This document shows, one piece after another, positions 31,871 through 44,048 of a DNA stretch of 64,000 bases (position 1 is its first letter; the number at the start of each line of letters is the position of its first letter). The stretch is from the NCBI GenBank assembly GCA_023078685.1, contig JALGAS010000003.1, positions 4,216,001-4,280,000 on the forward strand. Reading direction: 5' to 3'. Under the pieces are notes generated by a model. It was not told the DNA's origin. It ran no database searches and saw only the letters and a program-made list of their open reading frames with translations. The stretch comes from Neopestalotiopsis rosae. Taxonomy: Eukaryota > Ascomycota > Sordariomycetes > Amphisphaeriales > Sporocadaceae. Position numbers and translations under genes: made by a program.

Positions 31871-33499
31871 TCAACCCGACTTTTTGTGCCTGGATGTTTG
31901 CGATCGAGGTCCGGAGTCCAACGAGTACAAGCCACCCGCGGAGAACACCACGATCGCGCCAACCAATGTTCCAGGAGCTAGGCGATTTCCGAACAGCCAG
32001 ATGCTCAGCAGCAGACTCACCAACTTTCGGATATTGAGCACAATAGTTACGGTCAACGCCGATGAGACCGCTGCTAGCAGATTGACGCCACGAATGCAGG
32101 CATACTGAGTTAGCACGTTAAGCGCCAAGAAGACCACTTGGCTTGGTATGTAGATCTCCTTGAGGCTGTCCCGGATCGAGTTGGGCACATTGGCGGGCAG
32201 CGCAAGCTGTTCCACGTATGCCGGCAGAGTCAATGGCGGACTATTGGCAAGTCTCATAAACTGTCGGTAGAGTGAGGTGCTGAAGGGCAAGAACAAAGGC
32301 AGTGAGAGCAGATGGGAGTAAAATAGGTTTTCCTTCCAATGGCCTCCATACTTTTTGTACGTTTCCTCGGTATACAGTCCCATAATGGCTGAGAGGGCTT
32401 GCGCAACAAAGAGTATGACAAGCCCTCTGCTAAAGGTTGAGTCAGATTCACTGGGCTCATCCGACGGTTTGCCCTGGAGAACAAGTTAGCTTGCCATTTG
32501 CGCCAATGGCGGTTCCAAAACTCTGCACAAGACAGCCATACCTTGGACTGCGCATCCGACCAAGCAGCTGTGATGACGCCAACGGTCAAGAGGAGTACGG
32601 CAACCACTTGAATTCGCGAATACCTCTTGCCCCATAAACTTCCAGCAATCATGGTGGTAATGCTGCCGCCGGATCTGAGGATGATATGGACGGGTACGGA
32701 AATGTCGTAGCTAAAGGCATGGTTGTTGAGTACATTGATGCCAAAGAACAGGACGATATTGATGAGCCAGCGGCGGATCGGGACCTTGTTCGGCGCAATG
32801 AAAAACGGCGGGCGTGAGCTGTCGAATTGAGAAACGTAGCCAGTGACGGCAACGAAGAGGAATTGGACGAATGTGAGAAGGGTTCCTGTGAGTTTTCGTG
32901 CATAAGCGCATGTCATCGCCATGAAGCAATACTTCAGACAGCTTCTAGGTAATATTGCGTACCACTAGCAGGCTCGACCCTATGAGTTTGACACATGTCA
33001 GCTTGATGTTCTCTCGCTCGTGGATGGTGCGACCCCGTGTATGTGGTCGAGGCCGCAGAGGCTTGCTCACTTGATGATTGCTTCGAGGGCAAATACCTGC
33101 ATTGTCCACACATTAGTCCATCTTCTTACTGTTTGAATATGTAGGTGCTGAATCATCCTAGCGACTGGACTGAACCGAACTGAACCTCTAAAAGAAGAAG
33201 AGGAAGTAAAAGAGGAAGCAAGGACGAGGAGTTCTCACATTGGAACAGCACCCCCCAAAGATCAAACTCAGCATGGCCCCAACAGCCAGCCATTGCGGAA
33301 TCGTCTCAATGAAGATGCGGCCGGCGAGGCCCACGAACTTGGAATAGGCGGGTCGCTGGTCGGTGATGCCATACATTTGGGCCTTCTCGAGCGAAGGCCC
33401 GGCATTGATCACTTTTGGGGTGACTGAGTCGCCATTCTTCTGGACAGCATGCGTCTCTCGCAGAGTCTGGCGTCGCCTCGCCGTTGATCGGGAAGTCAT
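31871..33499 (-). CDS. YEA4: UDP-N-acetylglucosamine-type nucleotide-sugar transporter (Yea4 / UAA family)
   Basis: Golgi/ER membrane transporter of the UAA (SLC35B-like) family. The yeast homologue Yea4 carries UDP-GlcNAc for chitin and glycan synthesis. Five exons: 33239-33499, 33071-33096 (26 nt), 32963-32979 (17 nt), 32542-32885 and 31871-32473; introns 142, 91, 77 and 68 nt; 416 aa. The two micro-exons are needed to build the conserved stretch NVFALEAIIKVEPASGTLLT, which is strong support for them. About ten membrane segments follow. Family blocks include FFGINVLNNHAFSYDISVPV, HIILRSGGSITTMIAGSLWG, GLYTEETYKKYGGHWKENLF and LNIRKLVSLLLSIWLFGN. The C-terminus is basic (SRHKKSG), like a Golgi retrieval signal though not a perfect KKxx. 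The first 70 residues are hydrophilic. Substrate is inferred from the family. Confidence 0.9.
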
Positions 33500-36127
33500 G
33501 GAGATTGGCCGAGTATCGTAACGAGTGTGGGCGTGCAAGACTGCAGCTTTTTGTGTGAATCCGAACCGCTTGCTCGAACTGCTTGGCTGACCGGCAAGGC
33601 CGGGAACAGAATGACCTGGCGTTGCTGTACAATGTAGAGAGGCTACTAAGGCAATTGGACCGACCCGAGCAGCTTGGTGTTGTATAAAGCGGGTGGTAGG
33701 AGGGGGATCTCGCGTGTTTGTCGGCGCTGGCGAAGAAGAGAAGTGGCAAGACGCAAGAGAAGTAGGTAGGTAATTCAGGCAAGAAGGTACATTAAGGTAG
33801 ATGCGTAGTGGGGAGAGCTACACGGTACGGCCTGCGCAGGGAGCACTTGATAGGTACCTACGTGCTAAAATACATAACCTTCAGTTTGTCAAAGCAGATA
33901 AACCTGGAGTAGAGTCCAAAGCTGGATGGCCGTAACAATGAATTCATAGTATTGATATTAATTAGAGAATTCATTTTCTATATCTTCACCCTTTTGTGTG
34001 CTGCATTGTAGAGCCGTGTTATTTTGTCCCAATGCTGGTTTTGAATTTATTCTCCTAGACTCTTCATGGCGCTTGCAGGGTCAAGTACTTTGAAGAAAAA
34101 TATAAGGTTAGGCAAGTACAAGTCACTACCAGATGTACTACCTACTTCTCACTGAAACATTGGAGTATTTGGTATATGATCTCAGCACTTCATTTTCCGA
34201 AGTTCCGAGAAAGAGAATTTCAAATCCCATTAATCCATGCCGTAGAGACAAAACTTACGTCTTATAGTGATGGCAGCTGGACAAGTAGAAAACGAGCTGA
34301 ACCAATTGATTATTACTGCACACGGTCCTTACATAGCTGCAACTCTTCTAACAAGTGGGCTTGGATCGGAATCTCAAGATCCAGCGTCACCGCTGCTTCT
34401 CAAGGGCCAATTAAGCTTTTTGTCGCCGCCATTAAGCTAACCTGGGTGAATAAAATAAGCCCTGGATCGACCATAGTCAATCTGCTTTGTTTGCATCATG
34501 GCAAAATTCGACAACTACAAATTGATTGGAACTCTTGCAACAGCTGACGAGCCTCTGGTCGAGAATGTCCACCTGGCCTCTTCTTGTTCAAAAAAAAAAT
34601 AAATGGTTACAATCAATTACTTTTGGCCAGGTGGCCCCCAAAATCCAATGCAGTCGAGGCGAGCCACATGTCAATCCTGTTTGGCAACCCGACCCGGCCT
34701 AAAAAGAGCCTTGTCATTCGTTCGTTCCCTTTACCTTCCACGCCTTTACCTACCTGAGGGTAGGCATCCCACAAGTGCCGGGGCCTATCTCGATCAAGGA
34801 CCCCTGGGCCACAGCTTGAGCTCGTCGGCCCGCTGCTCCTGGTAGACTGGAGTTGGAGGGGGGAGTGGACATCCAGTAATGCGATTGGCCTGTTCCTACG
34901 AAGTACACCTCCTACAGCCTCTACATAGCTGTAGGTAACGTGCCCTTGCGACTGATACATAACCAGCTATACTTGAAGTCAGTATTGTCATATAGGTGAT
35001 GACCACGGCATCCCAAACGTACACATCAGCGGATATCACTCGTAGCACCCCGCCATATATACAACTTTGCTCAGCTTCTTAATCAGCTGTTCTGCTCTTT
35101 CTGATTACCAAGAATCGCCCTGCGCCTCGAAGGCCAGGTCATGTCGATTCAAGCGTACAAACACCCTAGCTTTCCTGCTCTTCACTTCGTAACATGCATA
35201 CAGTATGGGAAGACGAACCGATGCCTAAGGTACCTATTCGTTCTGAAATAGATAAGAGAGACTCGGCCAGCTGTCCAACCAAGCAACTTAGATTACCCCC
35301 ATAAGTTGCAAAGTTTGACAGAAATTATCGACGTAGCAAGCCGGCCTTGTCCGCGTGTACATGATCTACATGTAGGAGGATGTCCCAAGCCTCAAAATGC
35401 TGCTACATAGAGCACCATCTCACCAATAGAGCACCTCAGTTGAGAAGGAGATGAAATTCAATTTTGTACGTATAGCTTCTGAGTCAAATTGTAGCAGTGA
35501 AATCAGGAAGGTTGTCGGTTTCTATCCATTACCGCGCCATACCTTTCTCATCAGCCCGTGGTAACACAGAATATCAGTCAACGGTGCCGTTTTTATGTAT
35601 AAAATTTTACGAATTTGCTTTCCTTAATTATGGTCATCTCTGAGGCACCTTGAGTGTGTATGTAATGTCTATGCCCTTCGTGATGCGGTTTGTCGCTTGC
35701 GTCGTCTCTTTGCCAGCCGCGCAAGTACACAGTGACACGGCTTTGGCCGCAACGTGACCGATTGACCGGCCCCCGACTCCCCCATGAAGCATCTGACGCC
35801 ATTCAGTAGCTTCAGGGAGCGTCTTCAGTCTTTTGTGCGCATTGAGCACAGCAGGAACCACGATAACATCCACGTCGCCGTCAGCCATCGCTGTGGCACA
35901 TACAATCGTTATAGTCCAGAGACTGTTGATTGTTGCCTGCGCCGATACCAATCGGTCGAAGTCCCTTTCGGGAGGCCCCCATCGATACCATTTCAGGACT
36001 CCCAATCGTAGGTCTAAGACCCAGAGTTACTTTCCTTCCCCCACTAGTCTAGTCCAAAGTGCCCTGGCAGGCTTCCATTAAGAAGTCATCGGTGAAAGTG
36101 GCGTTATGTTGGTAGTCCTGCTGATCT
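33500..36127. other. Intergenic region, Yea4-like promoter / CDC55 3' side
   Basis: About 2.6 kb. The left part is the promoter of the Yea4-like gene; the right end is the 3' region of CDC55. It has AGGTACCT palindromes at 33852-33859 and 35228-35235 and an AT-rich stretch at about 33890-34020. Open frames such as 34176-34547 (plus) and 35634-36005 (minus) show no protein-like features. Nothing else supported. Confidence 0.4.
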
Positions 36128-37980
36128 CTACAGTGCCGAGAAGACAAAGAGCTGCCGTCTGTTAGTAAAAATGTAATATCAGTTTACAAATGAAATGAAC
36201 AGCACTTACGTTGTTCGTGGCAGCAATGGCGATGCTGTCCTCGAATGGGTGCCAGCTCATGTGCAGAATCTTCTTGTTAAAATCAATCTGGTCGGCGTCC
36301 GTCTCCTTACGCATCCGCTGCCCTTGACCAGCCCCGGCAGGGCTGCCAGCACGGGATCCGCCCTTCTTGCCACCGTTTGTGGCAGGATTGCCCGACGAGT
36401 TGATCGGTGTCGCCACGCCTACCTTCTTTGCCTTGAATGCGGACTTGTCGGCTTGCAGCACAACTTCTGTCTCCTTCTCGGGGTCTGATGGGTAAATCAT
36501 GAAGTTGTTGTTGTAACTGCCCGTCATGACGTTCTTGGCATCTCCAGAGAACACTACTTCGAACTTGTCGAAGATACTGTCGTTCTCATATGTGTCGCAG
36601 AGCCTGGGCCTGAGATGCTCATGGATGGGAATGGTCTTGACTGGCTGGCGCTCCATGTTGACATCCCAGATTTTGACCGTCAGGTAGTCGCGTGACAGGA
36701 TATACCGGCCATCATGGGAGAAGCGGACGTCGGAAATCGACGAGATGATCTCGGAGAAAAAGGACCTCGACGAAGGATCCTCCTCTTGCTCGAACACTGT
36801 CAAGTACGAAATCGATTAGTTCGTCGCCGCCTAACTGTCACAAAAAGGGATATACATACTCTTGGCATGTTGATCGCAAAGGGCGCTTTCACGCATGTCG
36901 GCGAGCTTGATCGTGCCCTTGGAGCTGGCGTACATGAACCAGTTGCAACTCATTGGGTGAAACTCTGCTGCCGTGATGACCTCGGTCAACTCTTCCATGT
37001 TTGCTGGTTTGATGTCCACAATGTTGAAGCTCTGATCCTGAATGTTCAGGTTCCACAGGTTGATCCTCAAATCGTCGCTGCTGATGAAGGTTTCGCCGTC
37101 GCTGTTCACCGAGATGCTATTGATGTGGTAGGCGTGGGCATTGGCATACGTGCGCCGAGGGACGGCTGCCACAACGGTGTCGTGGTGTGTCAGACGAGGG
37201 AGCTTCAAATCAATAGGAGATTTGAAATGGGATGCATTGGGGCTGATCCTCGGTGCACCTCCCCCGACTCCCATAGCGTTACCAGGCGTCAAATCATGGG
37301 ACAGGTTGTTCTCGGCCACGACCTTGAGCGACTTTTCGAATACCTTCCACAGCTTGATCGTCTTGTCATTTGTAGACAGTAGATAATGTGAAGCATTCTG
37401 CCGACGGCACCATTTGATCTTATTGATCTTCTCCTCGATTTCCAGCGACTTTAGGTAGTCGAACTCTGGTTCGTGCGATTGAAACTCGGTGTGGAACTTG
37501 TATTCGCAAGTTTTTTTCTGTTGTCCGTCAGCTATTGCCCACAAACATTCTGCCAAGACTAGAATTTGTGCAACTGACCGTCTCATTCCTCTCAAACAGC
37601 ACGACACGACCGCCCTTGTCTCCGGTGGCGAGGTAATTACCCGTGTGGTCGAATTCCACAGTTGAGATGATGTCCGCTGAAGTGGCTTTGGGTTAGCTGG
37701 GCACGAACTGGCAGATAAAGGGTTTCGAGTCTATGCGGCGAAGTAGAAGCCGAGTCTTGAGGTGCAAATGACGTGTCACGAGCTTGGCTGAACCAATGCG
37801 CCGTTAGATGCGGCATACCTTCTGTAATGTCCTCTACATCGCCCTTGTCACCAAAACACCTGGGGAGAAAGAGAAGGATCAGTATCACGGCGGCGAGCGG
37901 GCGGCGAAACGGAGGAAGCGGTAGGCGACGACTTACTGGGTGAACTTCCACGTGGGAGAGTTCGAGTCTACATCCACCAT
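36128..37980 (-). CDS. CDC55: PP2A regulatory subunit B55 (Cdc55)
   Basis: WD40 beta-propeller B subunit that targets protein phosphatase 2A, with roles in mitotic exit, morphogenesis and stress signalling. Six exons: 37937-37980, 37819-37859, 37579-37676, 36860-37517, 36210-36796 and 36151-36128; introns 77, 142, 61, 63 and 58 nt; 483 aa. Conserved blocks: WKFTQCFGDKGD across the first splice, [95 protein letters not shown] and the end LFVFSAL. A Gly/Ser-rich insert ([17 protein letters not shown]) lies near residue 420, as is common in fungi. The last exon has only eight codons including the stop. An alternative AG six nt further upstream in the minus-strand reading would keep the frame. 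The small first exons make the start secure. Confidence 0.95.
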
Positions 37981-40900
37981 GGTCGTGGCTATGACTGGGT
38001 AGATTTAGATGCTGGTGTTGGAATGCGAGCGATCTGGTCGTGGAGGTGGAAGGTGGGTAAGCTGGGCAAGAAGTGGGAGCTTTCTTGTCAGGCCGTCACG
38101 CGGGGCGAGGGAAGCTGATGTCGGTCAAGAGTTAAAACCAAAAGATGCGTGCGAGCGGGCGGGAATGAGGCGCGGCGGCGGGCTGATCGAGGAGGAGGTT
38201 AGCAATATGGCGGGCAAGATGGGCGATACGGCGGCGCGGGTGGTGGGATGCAGAAAGCTGGAGGATGTTGTTGGTCGGGGCGTGGTGCGAGGATCCGATG
38301 TCGTATGTGGTGAAGTTGGTGGTGAGGTGGATCTAGGTACTTTGTTTGGTTTGGCGGGTACAGTGGGTATTGCTCAGCAAGCGCTGCTGAAAATGGGTGC
38401 CGTGCCAGTCCAAAGTCCAGGTCAAGGTAGGTAGGTAGGCAGATAGGTGCGAGGTATTAGTAGTTTGGTAGGCAGGCAAGTGATGTAGGCGGCACGCACT
38501 GGTCCTGGTGGGTAAACGTAGGGCAGGTGAGGTAAGGTTCAAGGTAGGTTAGGTAGGCAAGATGGTGGAATAGGCAGGTTTGAGTACAGCAGGTCACTCT
38601 TTAAAGGGAAAATGCATTGTTTTTGGTTACCTGAGCTGGAGATCTGTCTGCCCGCTTGCTTAAAAATCCAGTTCCTTTTCCCTCTTTGGCTGTCGACAGG
38701 TTTTTTTTTCTTAATGTAGGTTTGGCTTAGCAGTCAGTACCTAGTCAGCGAGAGGCAAAATATGTTGTGGTGCCCTTTGTGGTGGAGAGAGCAGAGGAGA
38801 GGGACGAGCTGAAGGCTCCTCCTCTTATTAGGGAAAATATTGGAAAAGAAAAATTGGCTGGCCGAATACGAAAGTGCAGCTCACTACGGTCGATTGAATA
38901 TGGCTTATTACACGCTCGTTTTGGCTTGCTTGCTTGCTTCGGTCAAGTTTAGACGTCAGTCAATCTCTAGACTCTTGGGTGGTAGATAAGTGTATCGTTG
39001 TTTTACAACAATCCTTCTTTTTGGTCTATATAATTTTGCAAGACAGCAGAATCACAGACAAAGACGCTCAGGATTCTTGCTGTCCGGATTAAGTAGGTAC
39101 TACATACAATAGAGAGCGAGCGATAGCTGACACTTTGCTAACCTAGACAGCTGGGCCTTTGGCGCCCAAAAATCAAGCCCATACATAGATTAATCTACGT
39201 ATCTCACAATGTACCAGGTGGAATACTGGGGCTCGCGGGGTTTTGCATGTGTGGGCGAATTCGTCAAATCTATGTATTACCTATTACAGTGTGTACATGA
39301 TAGCTGGATAGATGGTATCAAAATCCCCATGCGTGCTGATCACCAGGGTAGGACTCGATACGCACAACTTGCATGCATTCAAGGCGCGACCGTACGGAGA
39401 GGAAGATACCTATCTAACCTGGGTACAGTAGAGAGTGCTTGGTTTATTGCCCTGGGCGGCTAGGTTGACAATATAGTGCCCATGGTACTGCTGGAGTAAT
39501 CATGACATACTCTCACCGAGCTTCTATCTAAGCAATATCGCTGCGAAGCATCATTGATCACTACAGGACATAATACAGAAACGCAATAGTGTTGCCCGTG
39601 TCCATAACGAGCACCAAGGAGTTAACTACATGCATATGAATATGATTGTAATATAGAATTGTCTGTCGATGCCTTATCATGCACATTGACATTTTGTATC
39701 CTTGGGCAGGTAAGCGTATAGCCGACTGGGGGTTCAGCCTGGTGCTTTCCCTGATCAGAGCATGTTCATCTCCATATCGGCCTGAAAGTATATAATCTAC
39801 CTAACCTACCTATTTACAAGCAGGACAAGGTCTGGATTTGTAGATTCCTCTGCGGCGGTTCTATTTGTCCCGTCCATATCCAAGCTACGAGACTGCCATG
39901 AGGTGCTAAAAACGAGACTGATTTCAGGGCTGGCTGTCAATGTATGTAGGTCAGGTTACTTGTCCCAAGGCGAGCTGTCTGATGGCGGGGCTTTACTGTT
40001 TCCGTGGGAAGCTCTACAAGGCGACGCCAATTTCATGGTACTACCCGACCTGACCTACGTATGCCGCTTAACCTTTTGGGAAAGAGAAAAATGACATAAC
40101 CACCACTGACACCCGACCTGAACTAGACTTTCCGGCTTTGTTTGTCCTCCAAACGCGCTGCAATCGAGTCAAGGGTTAAGGTATTGTTCGCTCAATAAAT
40201 GAATGGCCTTGTGTGCGCCAGGACCTGTCACTTTGGACCTACTGTATAATAAGCAAAGCTCTTGTTTCAGTCCGCTTGACTCGTCAAATGCGGAATGCCC
40301 CCACGTGATGTTTTACGAAGAGCCCATGACTGCCAACGGATTCCACCGTCAAGAAGAACATCAGAGACATACACCGCAGGCGCCTTCGGACTGCCTTGAT
40401 GTATTTGGGCCTTGCTGTACAAAACCCGAAACAGCCAAGTGTATCGGCCAGGTCATGTTTCAACAATGAAGAACAATTGTCGAGATTTTGACATCATCGC
40501 CGAAGCTTCTCAGAAAACGCCAAGAATGCTTACACAACTGACAATTGCGTGCATCCAATACTAGAATCATATTGCTTCGTTCGCAACCCATGTGTGCAAA
40601 TATACACTGTAAGTATCGTTCAGCTTAGGTCCAGGTTACATAAATATCTTTCAGTCCAAGACTCCAAGGCCGATTGCACTGGTTTGACTCGGCAACAGAG
40701 GTCATTGCCTTCCGGGTTACCTTGTTCGCCAACTTTGTTATAGTGCATCTGTTTAATCACATGTTAAATATACTGTGCCATACACTAGAACGAGAATCTT
40801 GCAATTATCAAGGTAGATGAGCACTGATAAGTGCCTTTAAATTTTGAATCATATATAAATAGATCCCTTGCAACATACAAATGTGGCTCTTGGTTTGACT

Positions 40901-41189
40901 TATCAAGTTTGCAGCATCAACGTTTTTCTCATCAAGGGCCAAACAATGGAGCTGCAAACATGATGTGAGCTTCCGAGGTTACCCGGGCCGTGGTAATTAG
41001 GTACCGGCGCCGCTCTAGAGGTGCAATTCTTCAACAACACCCAACCTTTGTCATATTGCTATTTTGCCACTTCTACTTAATTCACACATAGCCATCATCT
41101 TGTACAATTTTACGGAATTCGCTACCGCTACCAGTCGTCATATTGAGTCTGCGAACTGGACAAAGCCTTACGCACCGGATTACGACAGC
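37981..41189. other. Divergent intergenic region, CDC55 / unknown acidic protein
   Basis: About 3.2 kb. The first 500 bp is GC-rich and purine-biased (CDC55 leader and promoter on the minus strand), and the long open frame there (38009-38434 plus) looks like a composition effect. GTAGGTAGGTAGG tandems occur near 38425-38440 and 38545. The rest (38700-41060) is AT-richer with only short frames. The open frame that enters the next gene extends to about 41064 but lacks an ATG before 41190. No RNA gene seen. Confidence 0.4.
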
Positions 41190-42209
41190 ATGAGAGATAA
41201 CAATTTAGACAAGTTGCAAGCGGGTGATCGGATCCATAACGGCGATGAGCAAAAAGGAAAAGCGAAAGAGGCACCAGCCTCGAGTGGTGCGGCACAGAGT
41301 GGCCCAGCCAGTGCTGACGGGTCTTTCGAGAACGCGCAGGCTACAGACGTATCAACCTTAACACGGTTGACAAGTTCGACTCTGGCATTGGGAAGCAGCC
41401 TTGTATCTGCACCGGACGTCGGTGCCCTGGGAGGTTCTACGAGCAAAGCAGGGTCCGGTTCCAACACAAGGCTCGGTACTACTGCTTTGGCGGAAACATC
41501 GCATCCAAGGCTACAGACAAGTGCAGGACCTAGCGGAAGCATACGGTCAGCGCAAGTCCAGGACCATATCCAGCGCGAGGAGGCTGCGTTTTCGCAGTTC
41601 CTCGAGGGCGTGGATTCGTCTGCAGTTTCAGGAATTGCACCAGAGGACGTGTCCAGCAGACTTGTGATCGATCATACAAATCATGAGGCAACAAGTGTTC
41701 AGTCACAGCCTGGCGCCGGTCAGCATCAATTCGCAGAGAACGATGGTCTCGACGTTGTGAAGTTGCTGGATCAAGGTTACGATGAAGTAATGATGATGGA
41801 TCCCTTGGTTCCCTTGTCGAAGGACCAGGAGTTGCGCCTGAAGCAGGCGCTGTTTGGGGCAGGCAGCAGCGCGGATGACGGCGGAAAGCATGCGACAGAC
41901 TGGTCAAATATACTCAACTTTGTCCCCGAGTATGTGTCGAATGGATCATCGGGCTGGGGTTACCGTGAGCTGTCAGGGCATATGGGCACGTCGGACACTA
42001 TGCAAGCAAGCGAAATCTGGGCAGACCAGTGGGGCGATGTCCTGTCTCGATACACTGACGAGGTCTGGGGAGACCTTGGGTCGTTGGTGCAAGAGGCCAG
42101 AGAGGAGGCAAAGAAAATTCAAAGTCGTGAAGGAGAGGCAAGTCCGGCCGAAGCCAAGGCTATTCTGAGATTACGACAGATATTATCACATATTCGGGAT
42201 AGCAGATAG
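41190..42209 (+). CDS. Unrecognised acidic soluble protein
   Basis: I do not recognise the family. Single exon, 339 aa, starting at the first in-frame ATG (MRDNNLDKLQAGDRI). The frame continues upstream without an ATG, so an extra 5' exon is possible. There is no signal peptide or membrane segment. Residues about 20-145 are Ser/Ala/Gly/Thr-rich and disordered. From about 145 it becomes more ordered: QVQDHIQREEAAFSQFLEG, then GYDEVMMMDPLVPLSKDQEL, a central DWSNILNFVPEYVSN, and a C-terminal helical segment DVLSRYTDEVWGDLGSLVQE rich in Trp and acidic residues, ending in basic SHIRDSR. The alternation of disordered and patterned segments, the lack of stops over 1 kb and the AATAAA at 42291-42296 support a real gene. 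The function is unknown; the Trp-containing helices look like binding motifs of an adaptor, which is a guess. Confidence 0.72.
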   Translation: MRDNNLDKLQAGDRIHNGDEQKGKAKEAPASSGAAQSGPASADGSFENAQATDVSTLTRLTSSTLALGSSLVSAPDVGALGGSTSKAGSGSNTRLGTTALAETSHPRLQTSAGPSGSIRSAQVQDHIQREEAAFSQFLEGVDSSAVSGIAPEDVSSRLVIDHTNHEATSVQSQPGAGQHQFAENDGLDVVKLLDQGYDEVMMMDPLVPLSKDQELRLKQALFGAGSSADDGGKHATDWSNILNFVPEYVSNGSSGWGYRELSGHMGTSDTMQASEIWADQWGDVLSRYTDEVWGDLGSLVQEAREEAKKIQSREGEASPAEAKAILRLRQILSHIRDSR

Positions 42210-44048
42210 GCAAGAAACAATATGCCCCAGGAACAGGTATACTGCTCGCATACACTGTTGTCACTCATGTCAGGATATTTGCAGGGAGAAAATAAATAAC
42301 TCATTATAGCACATGTAGGCTGCAAAATTTCACCTCTCCACTGTTGAGAAATAGGGGCACCTTTGAGTATTGAGTTTGTCGGCATTTACAATGTGCGTAC
42401 CGACCTGAATCCTGATCACTCGAGACGAAGAGCTACTGCTGCAGGTATGAGTTGTACGTGTCGCAAAAGAGGCGGTCAGTGGAGCGGGGATTCTTGTTGT
42501 GCTGGCGACACATCTCTTGTCGAATGGATAAGTCAATTGCTTGACTTTGTCAAAAGGATATCAGCATATACATGAGCGAGGTAATAAGACAGTCTCTCTC
42601 ACAGTTATATACAGAGAACAGAAAATTATATGAGGAGCAAGTTTGCATCCTCTATAGTCGCCCAAGCCACCAATTAGAGCACAGCTAATTGCATAAGCGA
42701 GGGCCTTGAATGACTGGCGTCAAGCAAGAGCAGCAACAAAAGTGGTCAGCAGGCATGTGCGCTGTTTCTAGAAGGACGCATCCATTTTAACCTACCAAGT
42801 AACAGGCAAGTAACTTACATTGCATGATCAATAACTGGCAAGCGGCTAGATGACGCAAGCATGTACACAGCTCACTATACCTTATTTATGGTAGTGAAAT
42901 GCACAACGTGCACATTGTTTTGCGGAAGCATGTACGTGAATACTTTGTCTGCAGATCTATTCATGTGCTTCACGGCCGCGACCATGCGCATACATGTTGC
43001 GCTGCGCTGGGCTATGGTGCCAGGAAGTTGCCGTTTCGGATCAAGCATGGCGCGTAATTCCATGGAAGGCCAGGTACAAAGTAGATAGAGACAGACAAGA
43101 CAGTAATATATGGATTGGTGTCGAGGAGGCAGATTCCAACAAATAGATGAACACGAAATGACTGTGTAGATTTTATGTATATCTGTACATGTTTGATACT
43201 TGACCCCTCTACATTATCTGAATCAAGGCTCTGGACGAGTGCTTATTAGTAGTCTAGAAACAGATCTATCGTCATGCATAATGGATGTGAAATTAGTGCA
43301 ATACATTGAGGCTCTCCAATGTCTCCTCCCAGCAGCTCTGGGTGGAGCTTGGCGCATGAAAATGGGCTCGACGGGCATTTTATTTTGTCGAGCGCAGCCA
43401 AGCAGCGTACCAGGAAAGAAAGCAACCACGCCCCGAATCACGTTTCTGTTTTCCTGCCTACCAGGGTTGTGTTTTTTATCCCTTTTCTTTTCTTTCGACA
43501 TACTCAACCACTCCTCTTCTGTTTGGATTTTCTTCTTCGTTCCAATCTCGTGATCCTCGCGTACTTCTCATCGCCTGTATACTTGGCCGGGCGTAGTGGT
43601 TTTAGCAAATCCGAGCAAAACCGGTTCCTTCAATTGTCTGGGGGTAGCCCCGGTTTATTATCAGAAAGAGCCGGCAAAAAAAAAAGTAGTAGCCAGACCA
43701 GCCGGCCAGAACGAGAACCAGAACCAGCGCCAGCCCAGCGCAGCGAGGCGCCGCGCGCGAAGCTTTGAGTCGTTCTGCAACCAATCTGCAGCTACGCTAC
43801 TACATACATACTAACCTACCTACTGTACTCGACCTACCTACCTGCCTTGCCTGCCTTGCCTTACTCACTGCACAGGTTTGACTGCAACGTGCGTCACCTC
43901 CCGCAAAGGCAGTTTCTCTCAAAACTGAACCTCGACTCTAGTCTCTCCCCCAATTCCGACGAAATAGCAGAGAAAGAAGAAAAAAACCTCACAGAGTCTA
44001 TCAACTTTTCTCAGCGACACGACCTCGGTCTGTGTTTATACGCCCACC
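42210..44048. other. Intergenic region upstream of DNM1
   Basis: About 1.8 kb. It has an AATAAA at 42291-42296 serving the upstream gene and short open frames of no clear character. Immediately before DNM1 there is a TACC/TGCC tandem-rich stretch (about 43805-43865) and a long A/C-rich leader ending in CCACC-ATG context. Confidence 0.4.

Noticed and set aside
36714..37382. 222-aa open frame on the plus strand
   Set aside because: Lies antisense to exons 4 and 5 of CDC55 and crosses an intron of that gene; no features of its own.
38009..38434. 141-aa plus-strand frame rich in Gly/Arg/Val
   Set aside because: Purine-biased leader/promoter DNA of CDC55 read antisense; no conserved pattern.
41064..41189. 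N-terminal extension of the unknown protein
   Set aside because: No ATG in this part of the frame; kept as possible upstream exon only.
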